Below, one piece after another: positions 49,491 through 58,146 of a stretch of 64,000 bases of DNA. The position numbers and the translations under genes are program-made. Each line of letters opens with the position of its first letter. The first letter of the stretch is position 1. Source of the stretch: Blastocatellia bacterium (GTDB lineage Bacteria; Acidobacteriota; Blastocatellia; Pyrinomonadales; Pyrinomonadaceae). Below the pieces are notes generated by a model that saw only the letters and a program-made list of their open reading frames with translations, did no database searches and was not told the DNA's origin. The DNA is taken from contig JAEUQK010000001.1 in the NCBI GenBank assembly GCA_016789265.1, positions 62,001-126,000 on the forward strand. Reading direction: 5' to 3'.

Positions 49491-49634
49491 TCAGCTCGAA
49501 AAGTATCTTGAGAACGCCCAAAGCGCAGAGATCACAACTATGGTCGTGATCACGACCGCGACATAAACCTTGTGCCACCAGCTATCCGGCAATTCCTCAA
49601 CAGGTTCCGTCTTTTTCGCAGCGTGTGATCCCAT
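49491..49634 (-). CDS. Small single-helix membrane protein, 47 aa
   Basis: ATG at 49634; the frame is open to a TTG at 49676, which is less likely. The protein has a polar N-terminus ([21 protein letters not shown]) and one membrane helix ([23 protein letters not shown]). It ends 7 bases before the symporter start. Several SSS-type transporters are paired with small membrane proteins in the gene next door, so an accessory role is likely but inferred. No family is recognised. Confidence 0.6.
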   Translation of the reverse strand: MGSHAAKKTEPVEELPDSWWHKVYVAVVITTIVVISALWAFSRYFSS

Positions 49635-49660
49635 ATCTTGTGGTAAGGATTTTGCAATGG

Positions 49661-49698
49661 GCCGGATGCTCAGCAATTTACACTGCTGAACACCCGGC
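49661..49698. other. Long intergenic hairpin between receptor and transporter genes
   Basis: GCCGGATGCTCAGCA (49661-49675) pairs over all 15 positions, with two G-U pairs on the minus-strand transcript, to TGCTGAACACCCGGC (49684-49698) around an 8-base loop. On the minus strand no T-run follows; on the plus strand GTTTTT follows. It is therefore not a simple terminator of the TonB receptor gene and may be an mRNA-stability or attenuation structure inside a longer transcript. Confidence 0.6.
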
Positions 49699-49722
49699 GT
49701 TTTTCAACCCGCCCTTGCCCGT

Positions 49723-52683
49723 TTAGAAAATGAACTTAAAGCCGATCTGGGCCTGACGGCTATCCAACGATGTTACGGCACGCGTTTGGGGAGTCGGCAG
49801 TGCCTGTGTCGGATTGCCGAGTGCGTCAGTCGTAACGGTCAAGCTGTTGATCTGGTAAACGCTGTTAATGTTGAAAAGATTCAGGAACTCGGCAAAGAAC
49901 TCGAGTTTGTACCTTTCCGTAAACGGAATGAACCGCGAATACCTTAGATCAACGTTAAACTGCTTAGGCGTCGTGCCCGAGTTCCGTGTGATGCCAACCG
50001 GGTTATCCGACCCAAGAAATCCATCCAGGTTGATATCCGTTGCGGCTACGATGTTGAACCGCTCACCGCTGTTGGCAGTAGCTGTGATGCCAAACTGATT
50101 GTTGTTCAGGACGTAGTTCCACGTCTTGTTAGAGAAGTTGAAATCAGGGCGGCCTACAAAACTTGCTACGAACGTGTGCCTCTGATCCGCGAGTGAAGGT
50201 CCGATGTCGCGTTTTCGATTTGTCGGATCCTGCACCACCAAATTGCCGCTCTGCGTCGCGACCAGATTTTGCTCCGGAGCATCATCTTCAGCCTTGGACA
50301 GAGTGTAGTTCACGCTGAATTGGTAGCCTCTGGAAAACCGCTTGTTGAGCTGCAGGGTCATCGCGTCATACTTCGAGTTCCCGACAGATTCCGCCATCAA
50401 GATATTGTTGAATCGAGGATCCATCCGGGTTGTCGAGTTGACCGTATTGCTGAATATAGGACGACCATCGGCGAGCGTGCTCGTCGGATTTATACGGTTG
50501 ATGTTCCTGTAGAGCGGAATGTGACGCCCGGCCGAATGAATATACCCGACTGTGAACGATAGGTCCTGCGTGATCGCCTGTTCGAGCTGGGCGTTCGCAT
50601 GTATCGCGTACATATTCTCGAAATCGGGAGCGATCGTTTCGATGCTCTGCTGCGGAAGGACCGTTCCTGCCGGAAGTGAGCCGAGAGTGCTCGGGAAAGC
50701 CGGAGCACCTGCGGTTGACGGCGCGAATGTGAAGTTGAAATAAACCGGACTGCCGTTGTTCTGGATGGCACGCTGGTAAAAATCAAGATAGACCGTATCG
50801 TAGTAGATGCCGGCACTTGCGCGTATCACTGTCGGCCGGTTTCCGTCTCGTAACCCGTAAACGATGCCCAATCGCGGGGCGAAGTTATTCTTGTCAACCT
50901 TGAATTTCTGCGAAGCAGAAAACGGCGAAGAACTGTTGGCATCCGGAATGTCATACTGGTCATACCTTACGCCGTAATTCAACTTGAGATTTCTCGTGAT
51001 CTTCCAGTCGTCCTGTGCAAAAAAGTTGTAAAACGTCGATTGATACTCGATATCAGGGCTGCCGAATGCTTCAACATAGTTCGTGTAGCACCTCGTCGCA
51101 CCGCTCGCACAAGTCACACCGGCCTGCACAACTCCGGTCCTTGCTGAAACGTATGCTCCAATGCTCGGGAATGTGTACCGAGCGAAAACATTTGACCGGC
51201 GCGTGTCGTCAATTCGATTAAAACCGAATCCGAATTTCGCGACGTGGTCACCCGTTGTCCACGTCAAGTTGTTCTGTATCTGATTCGTGACTTGAAGCGG
51301 GGCGATCGTGTCGTCATTTTCCGGAGCGCCAAAATTCGCGACTCCGGTGATTACAATACTCGGTCCTGTCCCGGAATTCGCATTAGCCACATTGCGGGAA
51401 TCACGCTTTGCATACTGGTAACGAAACTCGTTAACAAAACTTCCTGAGAGGATCGATGCCAACTGCAGTCCTAAAGAATATGACTTATCGTCAAAATCAA
51501 TACTACGCTCGAGCGTCGTCAGGCCTCCTGCGATATTGTCAGGAGACAAGTTCTTAAAGTAATTGAATCTGCCCGATAATCGGTTCGACTGATTCAGCTG
51601 TGCATCACTTCGAATAATAAAGAAGTTTACTTTTTGAGCCGCAGGGATAGCCGTTGGAAACGCGCTTGCGGGCACACCGGCAGCGATCAATGCCTGTTTA
51701 TTCGCATCAGATATCGTGATCACACGCTGCGGTTCTCCGCCAAGATCGCGATTCACCCACTCATAGCCAGTATAGAAATGCCATCGGTCTTTGATTATCG
51801 GGCCGCCAACAGCTCCAGTTACGTTGTCGACTTTTGTTTCCGGCTTCTGCGAGGTCGGCGATGTGTTGAATGGACGCGACGACATCGCGGTCCTACGGAA
51901 CCGATAGCTCGCTGAACCGTGGAAGCTATTCGTTCCAGTAGGCGTTACGGCATTCATGATCAGTCCCGGGGTGTTGCCGAATTCTGCCGCGAAGCCATTT
52001 GTAACGAGCTGCACTTCGCTGACAAACGTGTCGGAGATCGGCATCAGGCGAATTCCGCCGCGGTCCGCTTGCGTGTTGTTGTTACCGTCGAGCTGATAGT
52101 TAGTTCGGCGGGTATAACCATTTGCGTTGATTCGCGGAACGCCAAATTCAATGTTCGGCCGTCCGGTCACGTTGGACTGAAGCAGTGCAAAGTTGTACGG
52201 ATTTCGAGAAACGTTCGGGAGATTCTGTACTTCGCGAGTATTCATCACTCGGCCAAGATCGATCTTTCCCGGATCGGCTATTGGCGCGTCAGAGGTGATC
52301 GTGACGGTTTCACTCACCGCACCCGCTTCGAGCGTAGCGTTAACGGTTGCGATCTGGCCCGTGGTTAACGTAATGCCTTCGCGGACGAGGCGTTTGAAAT
52401 TTGTCGCCTCGATCGTGATTCGATAATTACCAAGTGGCAGCAACGGCAGCCTGTAAACTCCGCTGCTGTCCGTCGTAACAGTTCGTTCGGTACCGGTGCC
52501 GACATTCGTTGCCTTGACTGTAGCTGATGCGATCGCAGCTCCATTGGCATCGCTGATGATACCTTCGATCTGGCCGTTCAGAGCCTGTGACTGCGCGTCG
52601 ACATTGACAGCCGTTGCTGCGACAAATACTAGAAACAGAACTGCCAGCGAAAAGAGTTTATTGAGTTTAGACGTTGTCTGCAT
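49723..52683 (-). CDS. TonB-dependent receptor, Oar-like
   Basis: 986 aa: signal peptide (FSLAVLFLVFVAATAVNVDAQ), carboxypeptidase-regulatory-like domain (GIISDANGAAIASATVKATNVGTGTERTVTTDSSGVYRLPLLPLGNY), plug-like region (GRVMNTREVQNLPNVSRNPYNFALLQ...FVSEVQLVTNGFAAEFGNTPG), and a large barrel ending in SLDSRQAQIGFKFIF. It fits the Oar/SusC-like receptors common in Acidobacteria. No SusD partner is next to it. The symporter and PIG-L genes follow on the same strand, which suggests that the receptor imports their substrate or a precursor. The upstream region carries a putative operator and -35 box. Confidence 0.88.
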   Translation of the reverse strand: MQTTSKLNKLFSLAVLFLVFVAATAVNVDAQSQALNGQIEGIISDANGAAIASATVKATNVGTGTERTVTTDSSGVYRLPLLPLGNYRITIEATNFKRLVREGITLTTGQIATVNATLEAGAVSETVTITSDAPIADPGKIDLGRVMNTREVQNLPNVSRNPYNFALLQSNVTGRPNIEFGVPRINANGYTRRTNYQLDGNNNTQADRGGIRLMPISDTFVSEVQLVTNGFAAEFGNTPGLIMNAVTPTGTNSFHGSASYRFRRTAMSSRPFNTSPTSQKPETKVDNVTGAVGGPIIKDRWHFYTGYEWVNRDLGGEPQRVITISDANKQALIAAGVPASAFPTAIPAAQKVNFFIIRSDAQLNQSNRLSGRFNYFKNLSPDNIAGGLTTLERSIDFDDKSYSLGLQLASILSGSFVNEFRYQYAKRDSRNVANANSGTGPSIVITGVANFGAPENDDTIAPLQVTNQIQNNLTWTTGDHVAKFGFGFNRIDDTRRSNVFARYTFPSIGAYVSARTGVVQAGVTCASGATRCYTNYVEAFGSPDIEYQSTFYNFFAQDDWKITRNLKLNYGVRYDQYDIPDANSSSPFSASQKFKVDKNNFAPRLGIVYGLRDGNRPTVIRASAGIYYDTVYLDFYQRAIQNNGSPVYFNFTFAPSTAGAPAFPSTLGSLPAGTVLPQQSIETIAPDFENMYAIHANAQLEQAITQDLSFTVGYIHSAGRHIPLYRNINRINPTSTLADGRPIFSNTVNSTTRMDPRFNNILMAESVGNSKYDAMTLQLNKRFSRGYQFSVNYTLSKAEDDAPEQNLVATQSGNLVVQDPTNRKRDIGPSLADQRHTFVASFVGRPDFNFSNKTWNYVLNNNQFGITATANSGERFNIVAATDINLDGFLGSDNPVGITRNSGTTPKQFNVDLRYSRFIPFTERYKLEFFAEFLNLFNINSVYQINSLTVTTDALGNPTQALPTPQTRAVTSLDSRQAQIGFKFIF

Positions 52684-52828
52684 AAGAAGGTTCTCCGTTG
52701 CGTAGAATCATCGAAAAAAAAAGCTGCGAGCCTTTAGGACTTCGCGAACAAATTGCTTTATGACATTCCTGTCCGGCGGGAGTCGATCAGTGTAATGAAA
52801 ATCGTTTGTCGGTACTTCCAACAAAGTT

Positions 52829-52855
52829 TTATTATGAAAGGCTGTTCTGTGTCAA
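52829..52855 (-). promoter_or_regulatory. Putative promoter of the TonB receptor gene
   Basis: On the minus strand a perfect TTGACA (52855-52850), then an AT-rich TAATAA (52834-52829) at 15 bases. Spacing is short and the -10 weak. The receptor ATG is about 145 bases downstream. Confidence 0.4.
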
Positions 52856-52865
52856 GTTTACACAA
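52847..52865. promoter_or_regulatory. Putative ROK operator at the TonB receptor gene
   Basis: CTGTGTCAAGTTTACACAA: TGTGT and ACACA form an inverted repeat around 7 bases. It matches 13 of 19 positions of the palindrome at 54278-54296 and covers the putative -35 box, as a repressor site would. Confidence 0.5.
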
Positions 52866-52977
52866 AGTTAATTGCTTCTTTCACAATATGCCGTTGCGAC
52901 ATCTGGCTTTCTCTGTTTTCCGTCATTTCCCTCCAGATCGGTCAGAGGCTCTCGGCTTTTCTACTAAGATAACTCCC

Positions 52978-54177
52978 TTAGCTCATCGAACCAAACTTCC
53001 GGGCCAGAACCAATCCGATTGCTCCGGTAAGCGTTGGCGACTCGCCGAGTGTTGATGGGAGCAACTCGGTCTGCGGCAAGCCGGCCAGCACGCTTCGCTC
53101 CGAAACGCGCTGAAGTTCGTCCTTGTAAAGATCCCACGCCTTTGTGACCTTGCCGCTCACGACGACGATCTGAGGGCTAAGGCCGACTATCAAGTTTGAA
53201 ATGCCATTGCCCAGATAATGCATGGTTTCGCGAAGCGATTCGACTGCGTGCTTTTCACCGTTTACCGCAAGCTCGATGAGATCGCCGATATCGATATTCG
53301 ACTGTTTCAGATCGTCGATCTTCAGCAAACTCTTGTACCGTGCAACAAGCGCTTTTTCGGAAGCGTACGCTTCCCAACATTCGCGGCTGCCGCACGAACA
53401 CTCGACCGGGGCATTGTCGCCCGCTATCATATGCCCAAACTCACCGCCCGCCCCCATTTCGCCACGATATACCTGGCCGTCGAAAATGATGCCGGTCCCG
53501 ACACCTTCTCCGACAAGTATCATCAGAAAGGTGTCTATTTTTCGTGTCTTTTCCTGGCCAAACCACAACTCAGCAAGAGCGGTTGCGTTCGCGTCGTTTT
53601 CAACGATAACGTGAGATCCGGTCTCTTCTTCGATACGCTTGCAGATATCCCAGTCACGCCAGTTGAAGTATGGTATATGAAAGATCTTTCCCGATCTTTG
53701 GTCGACAAGACCCGGAACACTCATTCCGATCTCGATCCCCTGGTCATGAAACGGCTCAGCAATGCGCCGCGTTCGCTCAAGTATCTGGGCGGTCATGAAT
53801 TCTACGTCCGGAGACGTAGAAAAAGTTTCTTTCTGAAGGATATTTCCCGCCAGATCAGCTAATGCGATCGTCGTGGTCCGCGGTGTGAGATCAACCCCAA
53901 TAGCAACCGGAACTCCGGTCCTTAGCTCATACAACTTTGGCTTTCGGCCGCCGGTCGATTCACCGGAACCGATCTCGACGATCATTCCGTCCGCCAGCAA
54001 TTCGTCAACGATCACCGATACCGTCGATCGGTGCAGTTCCGTTTGCCTTGCGATCTCGGCACGCGAGATCGGAGAACGGTCGCGAACATAGTTCAATACG
54101 ATCTGCCGATTAATATCACGGATCGTATTTAACCGCGCGATCTCATTCTTTGCCTTCTGAAGATTTATTCGCCGCAT
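52978..54177 (-). CDS. ROK-family transcriptional regulator
   Basis: 399 aa: an N-terminal winged helix-turn-helix (IVLNYVRDRSPISRAEIARQTELHRSTVSVIVDELLADGMIVE, about residues 25-70), then a ROK sugar-kinase-like domain. The nucleotide/sugar segments are VAIGVDLTPRTTTIALADLAGNI and VENDANATALAELWFG; the zinc motif is CSCGSRECWEAY. Such proteins (NagC, Mlc, XylR) are usually repressors relieved by a sugar or sugar phosphate, often an amino sugar. It lies upstream of the receptor, symporter and deacetylase genes on the same strand and is likely to control them and itself. Confidence 0.92.
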   Translation of the reverse strand: MRRINLQKAKNEIARLNTIRDINRQIVLNYVRDRSPISRAEIARQTELHRSTVSVIVDELLADGMIVEIGSGESTGGRKPKLYELRTGVPVAIGVDLTPRTTTIALADLAGNILQKETFSTSPDVEFMTAQILERTRRIAEPFHDQGIEIGMSVPGLVDQRSGKIFHIPYFNWRDWDICKRIEEETGSHVIVENDANATALAELWFGQEKTRKIDTFLMILVGEGVGTGIIFDGQVYRGEMGAGGEFGHMIAGDNAPVECSCGSRECWEAYASEKALVARYKSLLKIDDLKQSNIDIGDLIELAVNGEKHAVESLRETMHYLGNGISNLIVGLSPQIVVVSGKVTKAWDLYKDELQRVSERSVLAGLPQTELLPSTLGESPTLTGAIGLVLARKFGSMS

Positions 54178-54277
54178 TTTCGAGGCATTGGGCCAGCCCG
54201 GGACTTTGTTGGGTCTAAAGACAAAGAAACAATAACTTGAAATAAATCACATTTCAAGTCGCGGTTTCAATTTTCGA

Positions 54278-54296
54278 TTGTGCCATTTTGGCACAA
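54278..54296. promoter_or_regulatory. Perfect palindrome, putative ROK operator
   Basis: TTGTGCCATTTTGGCACAA: 8-bp arms TTGTGCCA/TGGCACAA with a 3-base centre. It lies 101 bases upstream of the ROK start codon and 60 bases from the mutL stop. Probably an autoregulatory site. Confidence 0.6.
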
Positions 54297-54355
54297 ACCT
54301 ACTCATTTATCGGTTTATGTGCCGTAACAGCATCCATCCGTTTTAAAGACTTTTG

Positions 54356-56311
54356 CTAAGTTCGATGGAATCCGCGCTCAATATCTTTCATTGAAAGGCG
54401 GAGAACCACTGGGCGGCCGTGGGGACAGGTTGTTGGGGACGACGTCGTGAGAAGCCCCTCGATAAGCCACTGCATCTTTTCGGGCGTCAGTTTCATGTTT
54501 ATCTTGACAGCGGCCTTGCAGGCCAGTGAAGCAGCTATATCGTCCCGGAGGGTTGATTTTGCATTACCGCGTTTTTCGATCTCGACATTGTCAAGTATCT
54601 CTGCAAACAGATTCCTCGCCTCAGCCGGCGGAAGGTCAGTAGGTATAGATTTGATCGCGACCGTTCGACCCGACAGCCGCATCACACCAAACCCGAGATC
54701 CTGAATTTCGTCTTCAATGAGTTGGAAGGCCTCGGTTTGCGCAGGTGTCAGGTCTAACGTCTCAGGCAGAAGCAAATTCTGAGACTCGATCGGACGCTCA
54801 GTCTCTTTTCGGCGAAACTTATCAAACAAGATCCGTTCGTGTGCAACATGCTGGTCGATCAAAAGCAGGCCCTCGTCATCGACGGCAATTATGAAACTAT
54901 CATGCAGTTGCGCGATCGGGCGGATCTTTGCCCCGGAGATGCTCTCGACACCGACCGACTTTGCCAGCTTTTCCGCCGAATTGACTGGCGGAAGCACAGC
55001 ATAGCTTTTCGGGGCCGCATCGACGGGGAACTCGCGCCCCACATTCGCGGTATCAGCCCGGATCTCGACTGCCTTTTCGAATGCTCTCGATATCTCGTCT
55101 AACCTCTGCTCTGTGTCCGAAACTGTCGCGGTGAGCAGTTCGAATGCAGGCTGGTCCTCAATTATTGGAGATCGATCCACAAACTCAACACTCGGAGAGC
55201 GAGGGATAGTGCCGTCATTCGCCGTATCGACGTTTCCGGTGGACACAAGTTCCTTGTCAAATTTCTCTGGCAGGGGGGCAACCGACGAAACGGTTTGTTC
55301 TGAAACATTTGGGACGATTCCCGCCTTTGACAAAGCCTCACGGACCGCTTCAGCTATCACATCTTTTACGGCTTCGCTTCGTCGAAACCGGATCTCTGTT
55401 TTCGCCGGGTGAACATTTACGTCAATTTCTTCGACCGGGACATCCAGAAACAGAAATGCGACCGGATAAACCCCGTGAGGAAGAACCGAGCGATATCCCT
55501 CGATCAGGCCGCCGGCAATGGTCTTGTCTCGAACAAATCGCTGGTTTACGAAAAAATACTGCGAATCTTTACTTGTGCGGCGTTCTCGCGGTGCTGAAAT
55601 AAAACCCGACACCTTAGCGACATAGTCGCGCCCGCCGGAAACCGGCAGCAGGCTATCAAGCAGCCCGCCGCCGAATATCTGAAATGCTCGTTCGCGGAGT
55701 TCCTTAGCCGGAGAAGCCGCTAAAACTTCCCTTCCGTTATTAGTAAGCGTAAAGGCTATTTCAGGATGGGCGAGGGCATAATGTGTAACAATGCTTGCAA
55801 TGTGATAATTCTCGGTCGCTTCAGATCTCATGAATTTTCTGCGAGCCGGGGTATTGAAGAAAAGATCTCGGACCGAGATCGTTGTTCCAACGTCGCGTGC
55901 AGCATCCTTTACATCAATTAGCCTCCCGCCTTCGACCACTACTCTGGTGGCCGCGATCTCGCCTTCGATCTTCGTGACAAGTTCTACTTTGGCTACGGAC
56001 GCGATCGATGCCAGGGCTTCACCTCGAAAGCCGAGAGTATTGATCGCCGCCAGATCATCAAGAGTACTTATCTTTGACGTCGCATGACGCTCGAACGCAA
56101 GGATCGCATCATCGCGTACCATTCCCTCACCGTTGTCTGCGATCCGCATCAATCGCCGGCCGCCAAGTTCGACCTCGACGTGGATCCGGCTTGCCCCGGC
56201 GTCGATAGAATTCTCGACCAGTTCTTTTATGACGGACGCCGGCCGCTCAACAACCTCGCCGGCCGCGATCTGGTTAGCAAGATTATCCGCCAAGACCTTT
56301 ATCTTGTTCAT
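54356..56311 (-). CDS. mutL: DNA mismatch repair protein MutL
   Basis: 651-aa GHKL ATPase. N-terminal motifs are ELVENSIDAGA, DNGEGM, GFRGEALASI and GTTISVRDLFFNTPARRKF. The C-terminal half carries endonuclease-type motifs: DQHVAHERILFD (near residue 485, consensus DQHA..E....E, so two positions differ), ACKAAVKI, CPHGRP and the final FHR. This is the nicking MutL found in species without MutH. It starts one base after the bshC stop, so the genes are co-transcribed. No mutS is nearby. Confidence 0.96.
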   Translation of the reverse strand: MNKIKVLADNLANQIAAGEVVERPASVIKELVENSIDAGASRIHVEVELGGRRLMRIADNGEGMVRDDAILAFERHATSKISTLDDLAAINTLGFRGEALASIASVAKVELVTKIEGEIAATRVVVEGGRLIDVKDAARDVGTTISVRDLFFNTPARRKFMRSEATENYHIASIVTHYALAHPEIAFTLTNNGREVLAASPAKELRERAFQIFGGGLLDSLLPVSGGRDYVAKVSGFISAPRERRTSKDSQYFFVNQRFVRDKTIAGGLIEGYRSVLPHGVYPVAFLFLDVPVEEIDVNVHPAKTEIRFRRSEAVKDVIAEAVREALSKAGIVPNVSEQTVSSVAPLPEKFDKELVSTGNVDTANDGTIPRSPSVEFVDRSPIIEDQPAFELLTATVSDTEQRLDEISRAFEKAVEIRADTANVGREFPVDAAPKSYAVLPPVNSAEKLAKSVGVESISGAKIRPIAQLHDSFIIAVDDEGLLLIDQHVAHERILFDKFRRKETERPIESQNLLLPETLDLTPAQTEAFQLIEDEIQDLGFGVMRLSGRTVAIKSIPTDLPPAEARNLFAEILDNVEIEKRGNAKSTLRDDIAASLACKAAVKINMKLTPEKMQWLIEGLLTTSSPTTCPHGRPVVLRLSMKDIERGFHRT

Positions 56312-56312
56312 T

Positions 56313-57995
56313 TCAGAGATAAACTACACGGTGTCCGCGATCTTCCAGGTCTATCGCCCGGTAAACCCAATCGACAAAATTGATACCGTAGCGGTCAATG
56401 AAATACCCAATATTCAGCGAGCGTTCCTGGAGGTGGCCGTTCGGCATTAATGCGGCAAACATAGAGGTGATCTGTCTATTTATCGTCTCATCCTTTCTTA
56501 CCTGAACGTGATGGAACTTATTTCGCAGCGATGCAATATGGTAGATGATCCGTCGGCGGCGTTTTGCCAAACTGTCTGAGAGTGTTGGGTCGATCTGCAA
56601 AAGGCCCGCGTCCAGCTTGTGCAGTTCGGTGTTCACTCGTTCCTCTACGTCAGCGAATAGCTTAGCCGTGTCCTTGTTCAAATGCTGCTCGACGATACCC
56701 GGCAGAAGGTCGTCGATCCCTTTGAAAAGGTCGTCAAACCTAAGACCGTACCTGCCAAGTGTCTTCGCATGCTTGGTCTCGACAAAAGAGAAACTCTGGC
56801 GATGGAGTATCGTGGTGACGGGGCGTCCGAGGATCCGATAAACCTCCCCGCTCTGGGCGAAATATGAGATCTCAGCACCTCCGCCGAAATAACAGATGGT
56901 CGGGAGAATATAGTCTTGGACCACCGAGCGGAGAACGACGCTCGGAGAAAATCGAGTCGGTTCGTGGGCAGCTATTTCCGCGAGTTCGTGCAGTGAGAAT
57001 TCCCGTTTTCCGTCCTTTGTCTTGAAGGTTCCATCCTTGCTTTTCTTCAAAGAATTCCGCGTGTCATCGCGAGCCTGCCAAAATAGCGGAAAATAGTCGT
57101 CCCCAATATGGACTTGTGCCGGGAAACCGTCGGCCACCAGCTGCTCACTTCTCTTCTGAAGAGCCTCGACGAGCTCTGCTGATCGCTTGATAGCCTCGAC
57201 GTACACCGGGGCCGCAAGCAGCTTCAACGCGTTGTTAAGCGGACACAGCACTATCAGTCCGTATTTGCCCAAAAGCCTCGTGAGCATGACGCCGAACGCG
57301 TCTCCGTAGTATTCGCCCGGCTTCCAGCTTTCGGTTACAAGTGAGCGAAGTTCATCAGTGAACTCTGTCGGCGCAATGTTATGGAAAAGCTCGTCGATGG
57401 TTTCCTTGATCGAGTCATCGAGCTTTACATAACCGACCGGCCAATTATCGTGGCAGCGTTTAGGCTCATTTTTCAACTCCACGACACCGCCTTTCTTGCC
57501 GACGATGAACGTGTTAGATACTTCTTCGAAATCGTGATCTTCAGTTGCGACCCAAAAAACCGGGACTGCTTTGAAACCGCGGCCACGCAGACAATCGGCC
57601 ATTTGAACCGCTGAAAGCGCCTTGTAAATGGTGTACAAGGGCCCGGTAAAAAGACCCGCCTGCTGGCCCGATACCACGGCGACGGTGTCGGATCCCCGAA
57701 GCAATTCGATATTCTCGAGGGTCTTCTGAGTCGCTCCAAATTTCAAATTGGTATCGCGTAAGGCGTTACAAAGAACATTGCGGTCAGCCGTATAATTCGC
57801 CAGAACCTCGGGAATGCGGTCGGCTACCTCTGTGTGCGATGAAACTGCGTTGGGATAGTATCGACGCAGCGACGTCGGATCGTTTTGATAGGCCGTGAAT
57901 AGCTTTGATTGGCCAGGGATCTCGCTAAATTGCAAACTCTCGGCTCGAAGCGTGATCGTTTTATCGACACCCGGACAGGCAATTTCTGTAGTCAC
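56313..57995 (-). CDS. bshC: Putative cysteine ligase BshC (bacillithiol synthesis)
   Basis: 560-aa protein of the BshC family, which adds cysteine to glucosaminyl-malate in bacillithiol synthesis. Recognised by VAVVSGQQAGLFTGPLYTIYKALSA, VPVFWVATEDHDFEEVSNTFIV, the central GEYYGDAFGVMLTRLLGKYGLIVLCP, and PTICYFGGGAEISYFAQSGEVYRILGRPV, followed by a long helical C-terminal part. Length is slightly above the usual 520-545. bshA and bshB are not in the window; the secreted PIG-L protein at 45-48 kb is not BshB because it is exported. Confidence 0.94.
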   Translation of the reverse strand: MTTEIACPGVDKTITLRAESLQFSEIPGQSKLFTAYQNDPTSLRRYYPNAVSSHTEVADRIPEVLANYTADRNVLCNALRDTNLKFGATQKTLENIELLRGSDTVAVVSGQQAGLFTGPLYTIYKALSAVQMADCLRGRGFKAVPVFWVATEDHDFEEVSNTFIVGKKGGVVELKNEPKRCHDNWPVGYVKLDDSIKETIDELFHNIAPTEFTDELRSLVTESWKPGEYYGDAFGVMLTRLLGKYGLIVLCPLNNALKLLAAPVYVEAIKRSAELVEALQKRSEQLVADGFPAQVHIGDDYFPLFWQARDDTRNSLKKSKDGTFKTKDGKREFSLHELAEIAAHEPTRFSPSVVLRSVVQDYILPTICYFGGGAEISYFAQSGEVYRILGRPVTTILHRQSFSFVETKHAKTLGRYGLRFDDLFKGIDDLLPGIVEQHLNKDTAKLFADVEERVNTELHKLDAGLLQIDPTLSDSLAKRRRRIIYHIASLRNKFHHVQVRKDETINRQITSMFAALMPNGHLQERSLNIGYFIDRYGINFVDWVYRAIDLEDRGHRVVYL

Positions 57996-58090
57996 TCTAT
58001 CTTTCGCTCCTGAGATATCAGATTATAGAGGCTGAATCGCCAACTGCAAGGCGAGACGCCCGTCGACCTCGCGTCCGGCTTCGACACTAA

Positions 58091-58125
58091 AGAAAAAACG
58101 CCGGACAGATATTTCCGCCCGGCGT
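58091..58125 (-). terminator. Terminator of the BNR-repeat protein gene
   Basis: On the minus strand ACGCCGG, a 14-base loop, CCGGCGT, then TTTTTCTTTAG. It lies 22 bases after the stop. Confidence 0.75.
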
Positions 58126-58146
58126 AACAAACCATAGGATCAGGGT

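Noticed and set aside
54278-54296. Sigma-54 promoter (TGGCAC) upstream of the ROK gene
   Set aside because: TGGCAC occurs on both strands because of the palindrome, but no TTGC element follows at the required spacing.
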